A stretch of DNA of 64,000 bases, from contig JAJTGR010000036.1 in assembly GCA_021299375.1 (NCBI GenBank), forward strand, positions 27,831-91,830. Direction: 5' to 3'. The notes below the pieces were generated by a model, which was not told the DNA's origin, searched no databases, and saw nothing but the letters and a program-made list of their open reading frames with translations. The DNA is from Gemmatimonadota bacterium (GTDB taxonomy: Bacteria; Gemmatimonadota; Gemmatimonadetes; Gemmatimonadales; Gemmatimonadaceae). This document shows positions 8,701-15,491 of this stretch, in pieces. The number at the start of each line of letters is the position of its first letter. Position 1 is the stretch's first letter. The position numbers and the translations under genes are program-made.

Positions 8701-9524
8701 TTGAGCTGCTGCAGCCGGAACGCGCACCGGTCGGCGATGCGGAGTGTGGCCCGCACGCCCTCCTCGGCCCCCCGCCAGCGCCGGTAGATGAGCCGCGGGG
8801 CCTTGAGCGCCCACTCCGCGTTGGGTCTGAGGCGCGTACCCATGGTGTCGAGCGTGCGTTCGTGGCGCAGCGTGGTGAGCACGTCATGCACGAGGCGCAC
8901 TTCGGGGGTGGCATAGTGCACGTTGTTGGTGACGACCCACGGCACACCGAGTCGTGCCGCCAGCGGCTGCAGCTGCTTCACCAGCACGCGTTCTTCCGGC
9001 AGCCGATGGTCCCAGCACTCGATGGCCAGGTGCTCACCGAACACGTCGCGCAGTTCGGTGGCCGCGGTCCATGCCTCGTCAGGCTTGCCCTCGGCCAACA
9101 GCTGGGGCACCCAGCCACGGGGGCAGCCGGTGAGCGCCGTGACCCCCTGCACATGGCGCGTGACGAGCGCCCAAGGCACGCTGGGGTGGCCGCGTACGCT
9201 GTCCAGGCGGGCCCGGGTGACCAAGGTGGAAATGTTGCGGTACCCCTCGCGCGTCTCGGCGAGCAGGACGAGGTGTGTGCGGCGCTCGCCCCCGCGATTG
9301 CCCAGCTCGGGCATGCGGACCGTAAGCTCGACGCCGAGAATCCCCCCCACGCCAACGGCTTCGCAGGCCGTGCCGAAGCGCACGACCCCACCCATCTCGT
9401 CGTGGTCGGTGAGCGCCAGGGCCGGGTAGCCCAGGGCTGCCGCCTGCTCGGCGAGCGCTTCGGGGAGCGAGGCGCCGTCGAGCAGGGAGAGGGCGGAGTG
9501 GCAGTGGAGTTCGGCGTACGACAT
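5733..9524 (-). CDS. dnaE2: Error-prone DNA polymerase DnaE2
   Basis: A 1263-residue C-family polymerase of the translesion/mutagenesis branch. Order: N-terminal PHP domain (AELHCHSALSLLDGAS, LALTDHDEMGG), palm with the catalytic aspartates in PDIDIDF near residue 405, fingers with LPRHRSIHVGGF, WEKDDLDPVGLVKIDLLGLG and IRPGPIQG motifs, helix-hairpin-helix, and a C-terminal OB fold (VAVAGLVICRQRPGTAKGF). DnaE2 works with ImuA and ImuB, which are encoded about 10.6 kb away. The start at MSYAELHCHS is the family's normal N-terminus. Odd point: between the palm and the LPRHRSIHVGG segment (residues about 460-645) there is a low-complexity insert, far longer than the roughly 40-60 residues usual there, and it contains a palindromic repeat element. 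The promoter carries the CCGAA direct repeat described separately, consistent with damage induction. Confidence 0.95.
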   Translation of the reverse strand: MSYAELHCHSALSLLDGASLPEALAEQAAALGYPALALTDHDEMGGVVRFGTACEAVGVGGILGVELTVRMPELGNRGGERRTHLVLLAETREGYRNISTLVTRARLDSVRGHPSVPWALVTRHVQGVTALTGCPRGWVPQLLAEGKPDEAWTAATELRDVFGEHLAIECWDHRLPEERVLVKQLQPLAARLGVPWVVTNNVHYATPEVRLVHDVLTTLRHERTLDTMGTRLRPNAEWALKAPRLIYRRWRGAEEGVRATLRIADRCAFRLQQLKPTMPAFPLPPGVTAPEYLARLVEQGAHERWGNTRTPKHDRQLAHELGMIRKLDLAGFFLIVWDIVRFARREGILCQGRGSAANSAVCFCLGITAVDPIRMELLFERFLSEERQEAPDIDIDFAHRDRERVLQYVYNRYGREHAAMVCEQISWRGRSAVRDAARVLGFSTKQAEALAALSDRFSAKSTAAALRVDAAESTADTAHTEGTEDSEGTENGQRVNEASAHGDAARLGQQMRGGTEATTKARVVREASRKVAASATRPSAPSPSSVPSVRAVPAPPIEPAILRDATWQQLMDLRAEQKLASDERAQLGPLAKGADGVRPGGRARPIVRQKVDPSSRLPLDEPKETPREFVEERNRSTATRDSSSGRELLQRAGLDPDDPRVRQLAHVVNGLHQLPRHRSIHVGGFILTEEPLGSVVPIEPASMPGRTVIQWEKDDLDPVGLVKIDLLGLGMLTVVQDCLLYIRHTRGVTVDLGQLDMSDQAVYDVICRADTVGLFQIESRAQMNTLPRLRPRCFYDLVVEVALIRPGPIQGEMVHPYLRRRAGLEPITYPHPSLEHVLRRTLGVPLFQEQGMQVAIAAAGFTPGQADVLRRAMGHKRSRERMAAICEELIAGMARNGIPEETGRRIYNQINAFADYGFPESHAASFALIVYATAWLRHYYAPEYLCAMLNAQPMGFYSPSTLIEDARRHGVTVRPIDLTESMWDHSLELPDGRTLVPNDGTVRWGRPAAPAAADDPPASRPLAVRLGVRLVRGLGAKARRALEAALRDGPFTSVENAVQRVALDKAAWRRLAEAGAFDTLFAHEPPARRRRVALWEVMAATRGPELPLAPRTPPAPAPQIPAATPVELTEADYRMTGLSLAGHPMRHVRPHLALNGVFTAQEAHERGKDGQPVAVAGLVICRQRPGTAKGFVFLTLEDETGMINIVITPDRFDQHALLISTSPLLLIRGTLQVEGQVVNVRAKQFKALELGGGEQHIQGHNYR
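7878..8088. repeat. Inverted-repeat element inserted in frame in dnaE2
   Basis: Two 34-bp arms, 7878-7911 and 8055-8088, are reverse complements at 30 of 34 positions; the four mismatches fall in two 2-bp spots. Each arm contains the CACGGAGGGCACGGAGGA core. Inside lies a second inverted pair, CAGATGCG at 7922-7929 and CGCATCTG at 7990-7997. The polymerase frame is kept open across the whole element, so it is translated as a Thr/Glu/Gly and Ser/Pro-rich linker. This looks like a small non-autonomous repeat (MITE or REP-like) that landed in a tolerant loop. Confidence 0.7.
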
Positions 9525-9531
9525 ACGACAG

Positions 9532-9547
9532 CCGAATATATACCGAA
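9532..9547 (-). promoter_or_regulatory. CCGAA-N6-CCGAA direct repeat at the dnaE2 promoter (candidate SOS operator)
   Basis: CCGAA occurs at 9532-9536 and 9543-9547 (11-bp period); read towards the gene it is TTCGG-TATATA-TTCGG, ending 7 nt before the dnaE2 ATG. A TATATT -10-like hexamer overlaps it. The same repeat with the same spacing precedes imuA and the radical SAM gene. The alphaproteobacterial LexA box GTTC-N7-GTTC has the same 11-bp period. Confidence 0.65.
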
Positions 9548-9644
9548 GAAAAGAGCGCTGGGCATCCCCCACCCCCCATCCACCGGATCCCGAGCCTCGG
9601 GTTATCCTTGCAGTCCCCCACCGGATACCCACTCGCGCGTTTCG

Positions 9645-10073
9645 ATGCTCAACCCGTACACGCAACAGATCGACGAGGCCCTGCAGGCCGCCGATCGCAT
9701 GACCGCCGACGAACTGGATCGCTTGCCGTATGGCATGATCCAGCTCGATGCCACCGGGCGGATTCTCAACTACAACGCGCTGGAGTCGAAGCTCGCGTCG
9801 CTGCGCAAGGAGGACGCGATCGGCAAGCAGTTCTTCACCGAGATCGCGCCGTGCACGCGGGTGCAGGAGTTCTACGGGCGCTTCAAGGAAGGGGTGATCC
9901 GGGAGTCGCTCGACACCAGCTTCCATTTCCATTTTGCGTTCAAGCAGCATCCCCGGGACGTCACGGTGCGGCTGCTCTACTCCAGGCGCACGCGCACGGT
10001 GTGGGTGCTGATCTCCGACCACGAGGGGAAGCCCCTGGCGGGGCAGGACACCGGGGACGCCCCGACGGGCTGA
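9645..10073 (+). CDS. Photoactive yellow protein (PYP) homologue, PAS-fold blue-light sensor
   Basis: A 142-residue single-domain PAS protein that aligns without gaps to Halorhodospira PYP through its core: YGMIQLDATGRILNYNALE matches FGAIQLDGDGNILQYNAAE, and IGKQFFTEIAPCTRVQEFY matches IGKNFFKDVAPCTDSPEFY. The chromophore cysteine (Cys69 of PYP) is Cys70 here. The hydrogen-bonding Tyr42 and Glu46 are Tyr43 and Glu47. Thr50 and Arg52 are replaced (Ala, Leu), which should shift absorption or photocycle rate. PYP binds p-coumarate covalently and acts as a cytoplasmic light sensor. No tyrosine ammonia-lyase or p-coumaroyl ligase is in the window. A TATCCT hexamer at 9603-9608 is a possible -10. 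The gene is divergent from dnaE2 with 120 nt between starts, and its stop lies 6 nt from that of the convergent next gene. Confidence 0.85.
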   Translation: MLNPYTQQIDEALQAADRMTADELDRLPYGMIQLDATGRILNYNALESKLASLRKEDAIGKQFFTEIAPCTRVQEFYGRFKEGVIRESLDTSFHFHFAFKQHPRDVTVRLLYSRRTRTVWVLISDHEGKPLAGQDTGDAPTG

Positions 10074-10079
10074 CCGGCG

Positions 10080-12341
10080 TCAGCGCCGCACGATCGCCAG
10101 CGAGTCGGCGCTGCCGTCGTTCGGCGCCGGCACGACGCCGAGCAGCCGCGCCAGCAGCGGGTACACATGCACGTTGGCGACGGGCCGCAGCACGCGCCCC
10201 TCGTCGATGTCGGGGCCGGCGGCGATGAACAGCGCGCCCATGCTCGGGAGTGCGTTGTCGTAGCCATGGGTGCCACCGCGTGGCGCGGGCAACCGTTTCG
10301 CGCGCTCCCGGCTGGTGATGGTCCATCCTTCACCGGCGAGCAGCACCAGCGGCGTGATGCGCACGTGGTCCCGATAGTGAAAACGCGCGGGCACACTGTC
10401 GCGATGAAACACCTGCAACTGCGGATGGGCATGGCGCAGGGCGTCGTACACGGCGGCGAGCTTGCCCGGCTTGGGCGTGACGGCGCTCACTGGCATCCAG
10501 TCCACCACCTCCACGTCGGTGAGATCGATGTAGTCGTCGAGATAGATGCGACGCTCGGCGCTGACGTCGGTCATGCCGTGGTCGGAGACGATCACCAGAT
10601 TGACACGGTCGCCGAGCCCGCGCGCCGCGAGCCCATCGACGAGTGCCCCCACCAGCGAGTCGACATGGGTGATCGCGGTGTCGACCTGCGCTGACGGCGG
10701 CCCGTATGCATGGCCGGCATCGTCGGTGGTGCTGAAGTAGAGTGCCACGAACCGCGGCGCCTGTGCCGGCGGCATCGCGAGCCAGTCGAGCACCTGTGTG
10801 ACGCGCGCCGCGTTCGGCATCCGGCCGTCGTAGGGCAGGTAGTAGGTGGGCCGGCGGCCCCCGATCGCGTAGTCGCCGCCAGGCCAGAACAGCGACGCGG
10901 CGCGCACACCCTGCTTCTCGGCGGTCACCCAGATGGGCTCGCCGCCCCACCAGCGCGGATCGCGCGCCACCAGCGTGTCGCCGATGGTGAAGGTCGCGGC
11001 GATGTTCGGGTCGCGCATCGTATTGGCCACGATGCCGTGGTGCTCGGGGTACAGCCCGGTGACAAGCGTGTGGTGATTGGGAAAGGTCTTGCTCGGAAAA
11101 CTGGGCACCAGCCGCTCGGCACGCGCCCCGCGCTCGGCGAGGGCGCGCAGGCGCACCGCTCCGGGACGGTCGAGATAGTCGGCGCGGAAGCCGTCGAGAG
11201 ACACGAGCAGCGTCGCATTGGCCAGGGCTTGCGCGGACGCCGGCGCGATACCCGACACACCACCGGCGGCGTCACGTGCAAGGCGGGGCGTGGCTGCCCC
11301 GGCCGTCGACCGCCAGAACACCAGCCCGATCCCCAGCACGTACCCCATCACAAGCAGCAGGCTGCCCGGTTCGACGGCCCGCTCCACACGCTTGGAGCGC
11401 AGGGCGAGGGTGCCGATCGCCACGGCCATGAGGATCACGGCCACCATGGCGGTGAGCACGTGTGCGGGGTCGGCCACGCTGAGCACCGGCGCTGCCGGAT
11501 GCGCGAGATCGAGGCCGGCGAAGATGATCATGTTGAGCGCATTGCTGCCGAATAGATTGCCGACGGCGAGATCGTAGGCACGCAGCCGAACGGCGGCCAG
11601 CGAGGTGACCAGTTCGGGCAGGGACGTGGAGAGCCCCACGAGCCATGTCCCGACGAAGGTGGAGCCGACACCGGTGAGGGTGGCAATGCCTTCGGCGGCG
11701 TGCGCGAATTGCGGCGCCGCCATCACGATCACGGCGGCGGCGGCGAGAAAGGTGAGCCCGGCGCGCTGCAGCGTGGGCGTGTTGCCGTCGGCATGCGTGG
11801 CACTCGGGACGGCCGCCCCACCGGGCGCGGAGGACATCTCGATCGTCACGCCGGCCTCCTGCGCCACCCGGCTGTGCCGAAAGGCCGCCCGCGACGCGAC
11901 GGCGTACACCACCAGGATCACGAGCGACCCGGCACCCATCCCCGCCACCGACGCCGTCGAGCGGATGAGGATGGTACCGGCGGCCATCATCGTGAGGATG
12001 ATGGCGAGGCACGCATACAGCACGTGGTCGAGCGTGGTGCGGCGGAACACGTCGGCCCCGCCCGGCACGAGACTGACCAGGCTGAGGATGAGCATGTTGG
12101 CCATGCTGCTGCCGAAGAGGTCGCCCACGGCGAGGTCGATGGCGCCCAGGCGAACGGCGGCGAGGTCGGTGACGATCTCCGGCAGCGACGTGGCGAGCGC
12201 GAGAAACACCGAGCCTACCCAGACACCGCCCAGGCGCGTGCGGGCGGCAATCACGTCACCACTGCGCGCCAGGACGGTCCCGGCCACGATGACCACCACG
12301 GCCGCGACGACGAAGCGCAGGCCGAGGGTGGCGAGGGTCAC
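10080..12341 (-). CDS. Na+/Ca2+ exchanger (CaCA) fused to nucleotide pyrophosphatase/phosphodiesterase
   Basis: One 753-residue frame joins two families. Residues 1 to about 365 form a membrane exchanger with both CaCA alpha-repeats: LALATSLPEIVTDLAA with GDLFGSSMANM, and GLSTSLPELVTSLAA with GNLFGSNALNM. After the last helix (LLLVMGYVLGIGLVFW) and a short linker, residues about 375-753 are an alkaline-phosphatase-superfamily NPP domain: LDGFRADYLDR, the nucleophile threonine in PSKTFPNHH, STTDDAGHAYG, and VSDHGM. The last helix would anchor the hydrolase, probably on the periplasmic side. The GTG start overlaps the stop of the stress-protein gene by 4 nt (GTGA), which fixes the start. No stop or frameshift separates the halves. 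An internal re-start giving a separate NPP is possible but no good initiation site is visible. Confidence 0.85.
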   Translation of the reverse strand: MTLATLGLRFVVAAVVVIVAGTVLARSGDVIAARTRLGGVWVGSVFLALATSLPEIVTDLAAVRLGAIDLAVGDLFGSSMANMLILSLVSLVPGGADVFRRTTLDHVLYACLAIILTMMAAGTILIRSTASVAGMGAGSLVILVVYAVASRAAFRHSRVAQEAGVTIEMSSAPGGAAVPSATHADGNTPTLQRAGLTFLAAAAVIVMAAPQFAHAAEGIATLTGVGSTFVGTWLVGLSTSLPELVTSLAAVRLRAYDLAVGNLFGSNALNMIIFAGLDLAHPAAPVLSVADPAHVLTAMVAVILMAVAIGTLALRSKRVERAVEPGSLLLVMGYVLGIGLVFWRSTAGAATPRLARDAAGGVSGIAPASAQALANATLLVSLDGFRADYLDRPGAVRLRALAERGARAERLVPSFPSKTFPNHHTLVTGLYPEHHGIVANTMRDPNIAATFTIGDTLVARDPRWWGGEPIWVTAEKQGVRAASLFWPGGDYAIGGRRPTYYLPYDGRMPNAARVTQVLDWLAMPPAQAPRFVALYFSTTDDAGHAYGPPSAQVDTAITHVDSLVGALVDGLAARGLGDRVNLVIVSDHGMTDVSAERRIYLDDYIDLTDVEVVDWMPVSAVTPKPGKLAAVYDALRHAHPQLQVFHRDSVPARFHYRDHVRITPLVLLAGEGWTITSRERAKRLPAPRGGTHGYDNALPSMGALFIAAGPDIDEGRVLRPVANVHVYPLLARLLGVVPAPNDGSADSLAIVRR

Positions 12342-12700
12342 GCGCCGATCTCGCCGGCTTGGCGGTACAGCAGCACCGGATGATCGGCGGTGCGCACCAC
12401 CTTGTCGGCCACGCTCCCCAGGAGGACACGACCCAGCGGACCGCGTGCCGCGGTCGCCATGGCGAGGAGATCCGCGCGAGACGAGACGGCGGATTCGTTG
12501 ATGGCGCGCGTCGGTACGAAGTGCGGCGGCGCACAGTGGGTGGCATCGGCACCCGTGGCCCACACCTCAGCGACGATACGCGTGAGGTACCGGGTCATGA
12601 GGTCCAGCGACGTGCCGATCAGGCGCGCCAGGTCCAGCGCCAGAGGAAGCGCCACGTCGGCATACTCGGAACCATCAACGGTGACGATTGTCGGCGGCAT
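12338..12700 (-). CDS. Universal stress protein (UspA family), short
   Basis: A 120-residue UspA-fold protein: MPPTIVTVDGSEYADVALP is the typical first strand and helix, and GPLGRVLLGSVADKVVRTADHPVLL carries the ATP-binding G-x2-G-x9-G-S/T-like pattern followed by the last strand. It is about 25 residues shorter than usual, with the middle strand region reduced. It sits between the P-type ATPase (overlap 26 nt) and the exchanger fusion (overlap 4 nt), so the three genes form a tightly coupled operon. Nucleotide-sensing control of ion transport is a reasonable inference. Confidence 0.85.
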   Translation of the reverse strand: MPPTIVTVDGSEYADVALPLALDLARLIGTSLDLMTRYLTRIVAEVWATGADATHCAPPHFVPTRAINESAVSSRADLLAMATAARGPLGRVLLGSVADKVVRTADHPVLLYRQAGEIGA

Positions 12701-15359
12701 ACCATCCTCGACGACGGATCAGGAGTTTCTCGCATTCGACGGCAACATACACGAGCACGGCGACCCCGAAGCAGAGCGCGAGTTCCGGCCCCGTCAGCGG
12801 CACCGTGCGGAAGATCGGCGTCATGGCCGGTACGTACAGCGTCAGCATCTGCAGGCCAATGGTGCCGACGACGGCCAGCAGCAGCAAGGGATTGCTGAAC
12901 ACGCCGATCCGCCAGAGCGGCAGACGTTCCGACCGGATGGCCAGGACGTGCGCCAGCTGCGACAGCGTGAGCACCGTGAATGTCATGGTCTGCCAGTGCG
13001 CGTTGCCGGTGCGGATGGCCCAGGCCTGCGTGCCCAGGGCGAGTCCGGCCATGAGCAGCCCCACCCACACCGCATGCTGCCACAGGCCGTGCGCGAAGAT
13101 CCCTTCCTCCGGTGGCCGCGGGGGACGCTGCATCGCATCCGCCTCACCTCGCTCCGCCGACAGCGCCAGCCCCGGCAGCCCGTCGGTGACGAGGTTCATC
13201 CACAGGATGTGAATGGGCAGCAGCGGGAGTGGCAGCCCGAGAAAGGGGGCCAGGAACAGCGTCCAGATCTCGCCGGAGTTGGTGGACAGCACGAATCGGA
13301 CGAAGCGCCGGATATTGTCGTAAATGCGGCGCCCTTCGCGCACGGCCGAGACGATGGTGGCGAAGTTGTCGTCGAGCAGCACCATGTGCGACGCTTCCCG
13401 CGCCACGTCGGTGCCGCCGCGGCCCATGGCCACGCCGATGTTCGCGCGCCTGAGGGCCGGCGCGTCGTTCACCCCGTCGCCGGTCATCGCCGCGTACTCC
13501 CCACGCGCCTGCAGCGCCGACACGATGCGCAGCTTGTCCTCCGGTGCCACCCGCGCATACACGCGCACGGTGCCGACGCGCGCCGCCATGGCGTCGTCGT
13601 CCAGCTGCGCCAGATCGCGGCCGGTGAGCACCTCGTCGCCGGATGCGGCGATGCCCAGCCGTTCGGCGATCGCTCGGGCGGTGGCGGGATGGTCGCCGGT
13701 GATCATCACCACCCGAATGCCCGCTCCCTGACACGTCCGCACCGCCTCGCCCGCCTCGGCGCGGGGCGGATCGAGCAGGCCCACCAGGGCGACGAGCGTG
13801 AGGGCGCGTTCCTCGTCCTCCACGCGCTCGGGAATCGTGTCGAGGCGCCGCACGGCGATGGCGAGGACGCGCAGCCCGTTGGCGGCCATGGTTTCCGCTT
13901 CGTGCAGCAGCCCCTCCCGGTCGATCGGCACCACGCCATCCAGCCGCCGCATCTCCGTGCAGCGGGGGATGACGCGCTCCGGCGCGCCCTTGGTGCACGC
14001 CAGCACCACGTCGTCCTGGGCGTGTACGGTGGTCATGCGCGCGCGCTCGGCGGTGAAGGGTGCCTCAGCCACACGTGGCCACTGCCGATCGCACTGCCGC
14101 TTGTCCACGCCGGCCTCGCCGGCGGCTCGCACGAGGGCCGTCTCCGTGGGGTCACCGACCAGCCCATCAGCCTCGGCGTACTGCACATCGGTGCAGAGGG
14201 CGAGCGCCTCGGCCACCGTGACGGGGATCGCCGCATCCCGCCCGAGCGGTTCGAGCAGCGATACGTCACCGTCCACGTGCCGCACCGTGTCGACCCGCAT
14301 GCGGTTCTCCGTGAGCGTGCCGGTCTTGTCGGTGCAGATGTACGTCACCGACCCCAGCGTCTCGACGGCGGACAGACGGCGAATGAGCGCCTGCTGTCGC
14401 ACCATGCGGCGGGCGCCAAGTGCCAGCGCCACCGTGATGACCGCCGGCAGCGCTTCCGGAATGGCGGCTACGGCGAGGCTGAGCGCGGTCATGAACATCA
14501 GCCCGACCTCTTCGCCACGCCCGAGTCCGGCCACGAAGATCACGACGCACAGCGCGAGGACCAACACGGCCAGGCGCCGGCCGAAGGCGGCGAGGCGGAG
14601 TTGCAGCGGCGAGCGCACGTCGGGGGCGTCGCGCAACATCGCCGCGATCCGTCCCAGTTCGGTACGCATGCCGGTCGCGATGACCACGCCCAGCCCGCGC
14701 CCGCCGCTGACGACGGTGCCCTTGAAGGCCATGCCGCGCTGGTCGCCGAGCGGGAGATCGGCGGACGGCGCAGCGGCCACGGCCTTCTCCACCGGTTGCG
14801 ACTCGCCGGTGAGCGCGGCCTCCTCGACGCCAAGGCGCGCCACCTCGACGAGGCGAAGGTCGGCAGGAACGATGTTGCCGGCTTCGAGCAGCACGAGGTC
14901 GCCCGGCACGAGATCGGCCGACGGGATGGTCTGCTCGCAGCCGTCACGACGCACGCGGGCCGCCGGTGCGGCGAGCGCCCCGAGCGCGGCCATGGCCTGT
15001 TCCGCGCGGTACTCCTGCACGAACCCGAGCAGCGCATTGAGGACGACGATGGCGACAATGGCTGCCACATCTTCCGGCTCACCCAGTGCGCCGGCGATGA
15101 TCGCGGCCGCGAGCAGCACAAGGACGGTGACGTCCGCGAACTGGGCCAGCAGGATGCGCCAGGGACGGCGGCGGGCGGCGGCCTGCAGCACGTTGGCGCC
15201 GTATTCGGCCCGTCGCGACTCGACAGCCGTTGTGGACAGTCCCTGGTCGCGCGACACATCGAGCGCGGCCAGCGCCTGATCAGGCGTCAGCGTTGACCAG
15301 AGCGCCGTGGGGGGCGGGTCTGAACCGATGGACGGCGTCGAGAAGGCAGCGGGCGGCAT
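12675..15359 (-). CDS. P-type (type II, Ca2+-transporting) cation ATPase
   Basis: About 894 residues with the full P-ATPase layout: N-terminal cation-ATPase domain (ALAALDVSRDQGLS, RAEYGANVL), actuator motif LTGES, TM4 ion site IPEALPAV, phosphorylation motif CTDKTGTLTE, hinge MTGDGVNDAPALRRANIGVAMG, and a C-terminal membrane domain with ILWMNLVTDGLPGLAL in TM6. PEALP with NLVTDGLP is the pattern of SERCA/PMCA-like and bacterial Ca2+ pumps. It should export Ca2+ (possibly Mn2+) using ATP. I prefer the ATG at 15357-15359; an in-frame ATG at 15416 adds 19 atypical residues. It leads an operon with the stress protein and the exchanger fusion, and together they look like a Ca2+ homeostasis module. 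Confidence 0.9.
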   Translation of the reverse strand: MPPAAFSTPSIGSDPPPTALWSTLTPDQALAALDVSRDQGLSTTAVESRRAEYGANVLQAAARRRPWRILLAQFADVTVLVLLAAAIIAGALGEPEDVAAIVAIVVLNALLGFVQEYRAEQAMAALGALAAPAARVRRDGCEQTIPSADLVPGDLVLLEAGNIVPADLRLVEVARLGVEEAALTGESQPVEKAVAAAPSADLPLGDQRGMAFKGTVVSGGRGLGVVIATGMRTELGRIAAMLRDAPDVRSPLQLRLAAFGRRLAVLVLALCVVIFVAGLGRGEEVGLMFMTALSLAVAAIPEALPAVITVALALGARRMVRQQALIRRLSAVETLGSVTYICTDKTGTLTENRMRVDTVRHVDGDVSLLEPLGRDAAIPVTVAEALALCTDVQYAEADGLVGDPTETALVRAAGEAGVDKRQCDRQWPRVAEAPFTAERARMTTVHAQDDVVLACTKGAPERVIPRCTEMRRLDGVVPIDREGLLHEAETMAANGLRVLAIAVRRLDTIPERVEDEERALTLVALVGLLDPPRAEAGEAVRTCQGAGIRVVMITGDHPATARAIAERLGIAASGDEVLTGRDLAQLDDDAMAARVGTVRVYARVAPEDKLRIVSALQARGEYAAMTGDGVNDAPALRRANIGVAMGRGGTDVAREASHMVLLDDNFATIVSAVREGRRIYDNIRRFVRFVLSTNSGEIWTLFLAPFLGLPLPLLPIHILWMNLVTDGLPGLALSAERGEADAMQRPPRPPEEGIFAHGLWQHAVWVGLLMAGLALGTQAWAIRTGNAHWQTMTFTVLTLSQLAHVLAIRSERLPLWRIGVFSNPLLLLAVVGTIGLQMLTLYVPAMTPIFRTVPLTGPELALCFGVAVLVYVAVECEKLLIRRRGWYAADNRHR

Positions 15360-15430
15360 CGCAGGACCGTGACGAGGGCACCATGGCGACGAACCGCCCG
15401 TCGAGCGGCGCGCCATGCCACGCCTGCAAC

Positions 15431-15466
15431 ATGGGCGGGGCAGTCGTGATCGACCACCCCGCCCAT
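15431..15466 (-). terminator. Strong hairpin after the SusC-SusD operon
   Basis: ATGGGCGGGG at 15431-15440 pairs perfectly with CCCCGCCCAT at 15457-15466, and the loop contains an extra GTCG/CGAC pairing. It lies 25 nt past the susD stop and before the start of the downstream ATPase operon, so it probably separates the two transcription units. No long T-tract follows. Confidence 0.65.
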
Positions 15467-15491
15467 CGCCTTCGTGCCACGCAGATCGTGC

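Noticed and set aside
7998..9644. Upstream in-frame extension of the PYP gene
   Set aside because: The frame stays open through antisense dnaE2 sequence, but PYP homology starts at the ATG at 9645.
12390..15296. 968-codon plus-strand frame opposite the P-type ATPase
   Set aside because: Arg/His/Gln-rich, no motif; the minus strand encodes all P-ATPase signatures.
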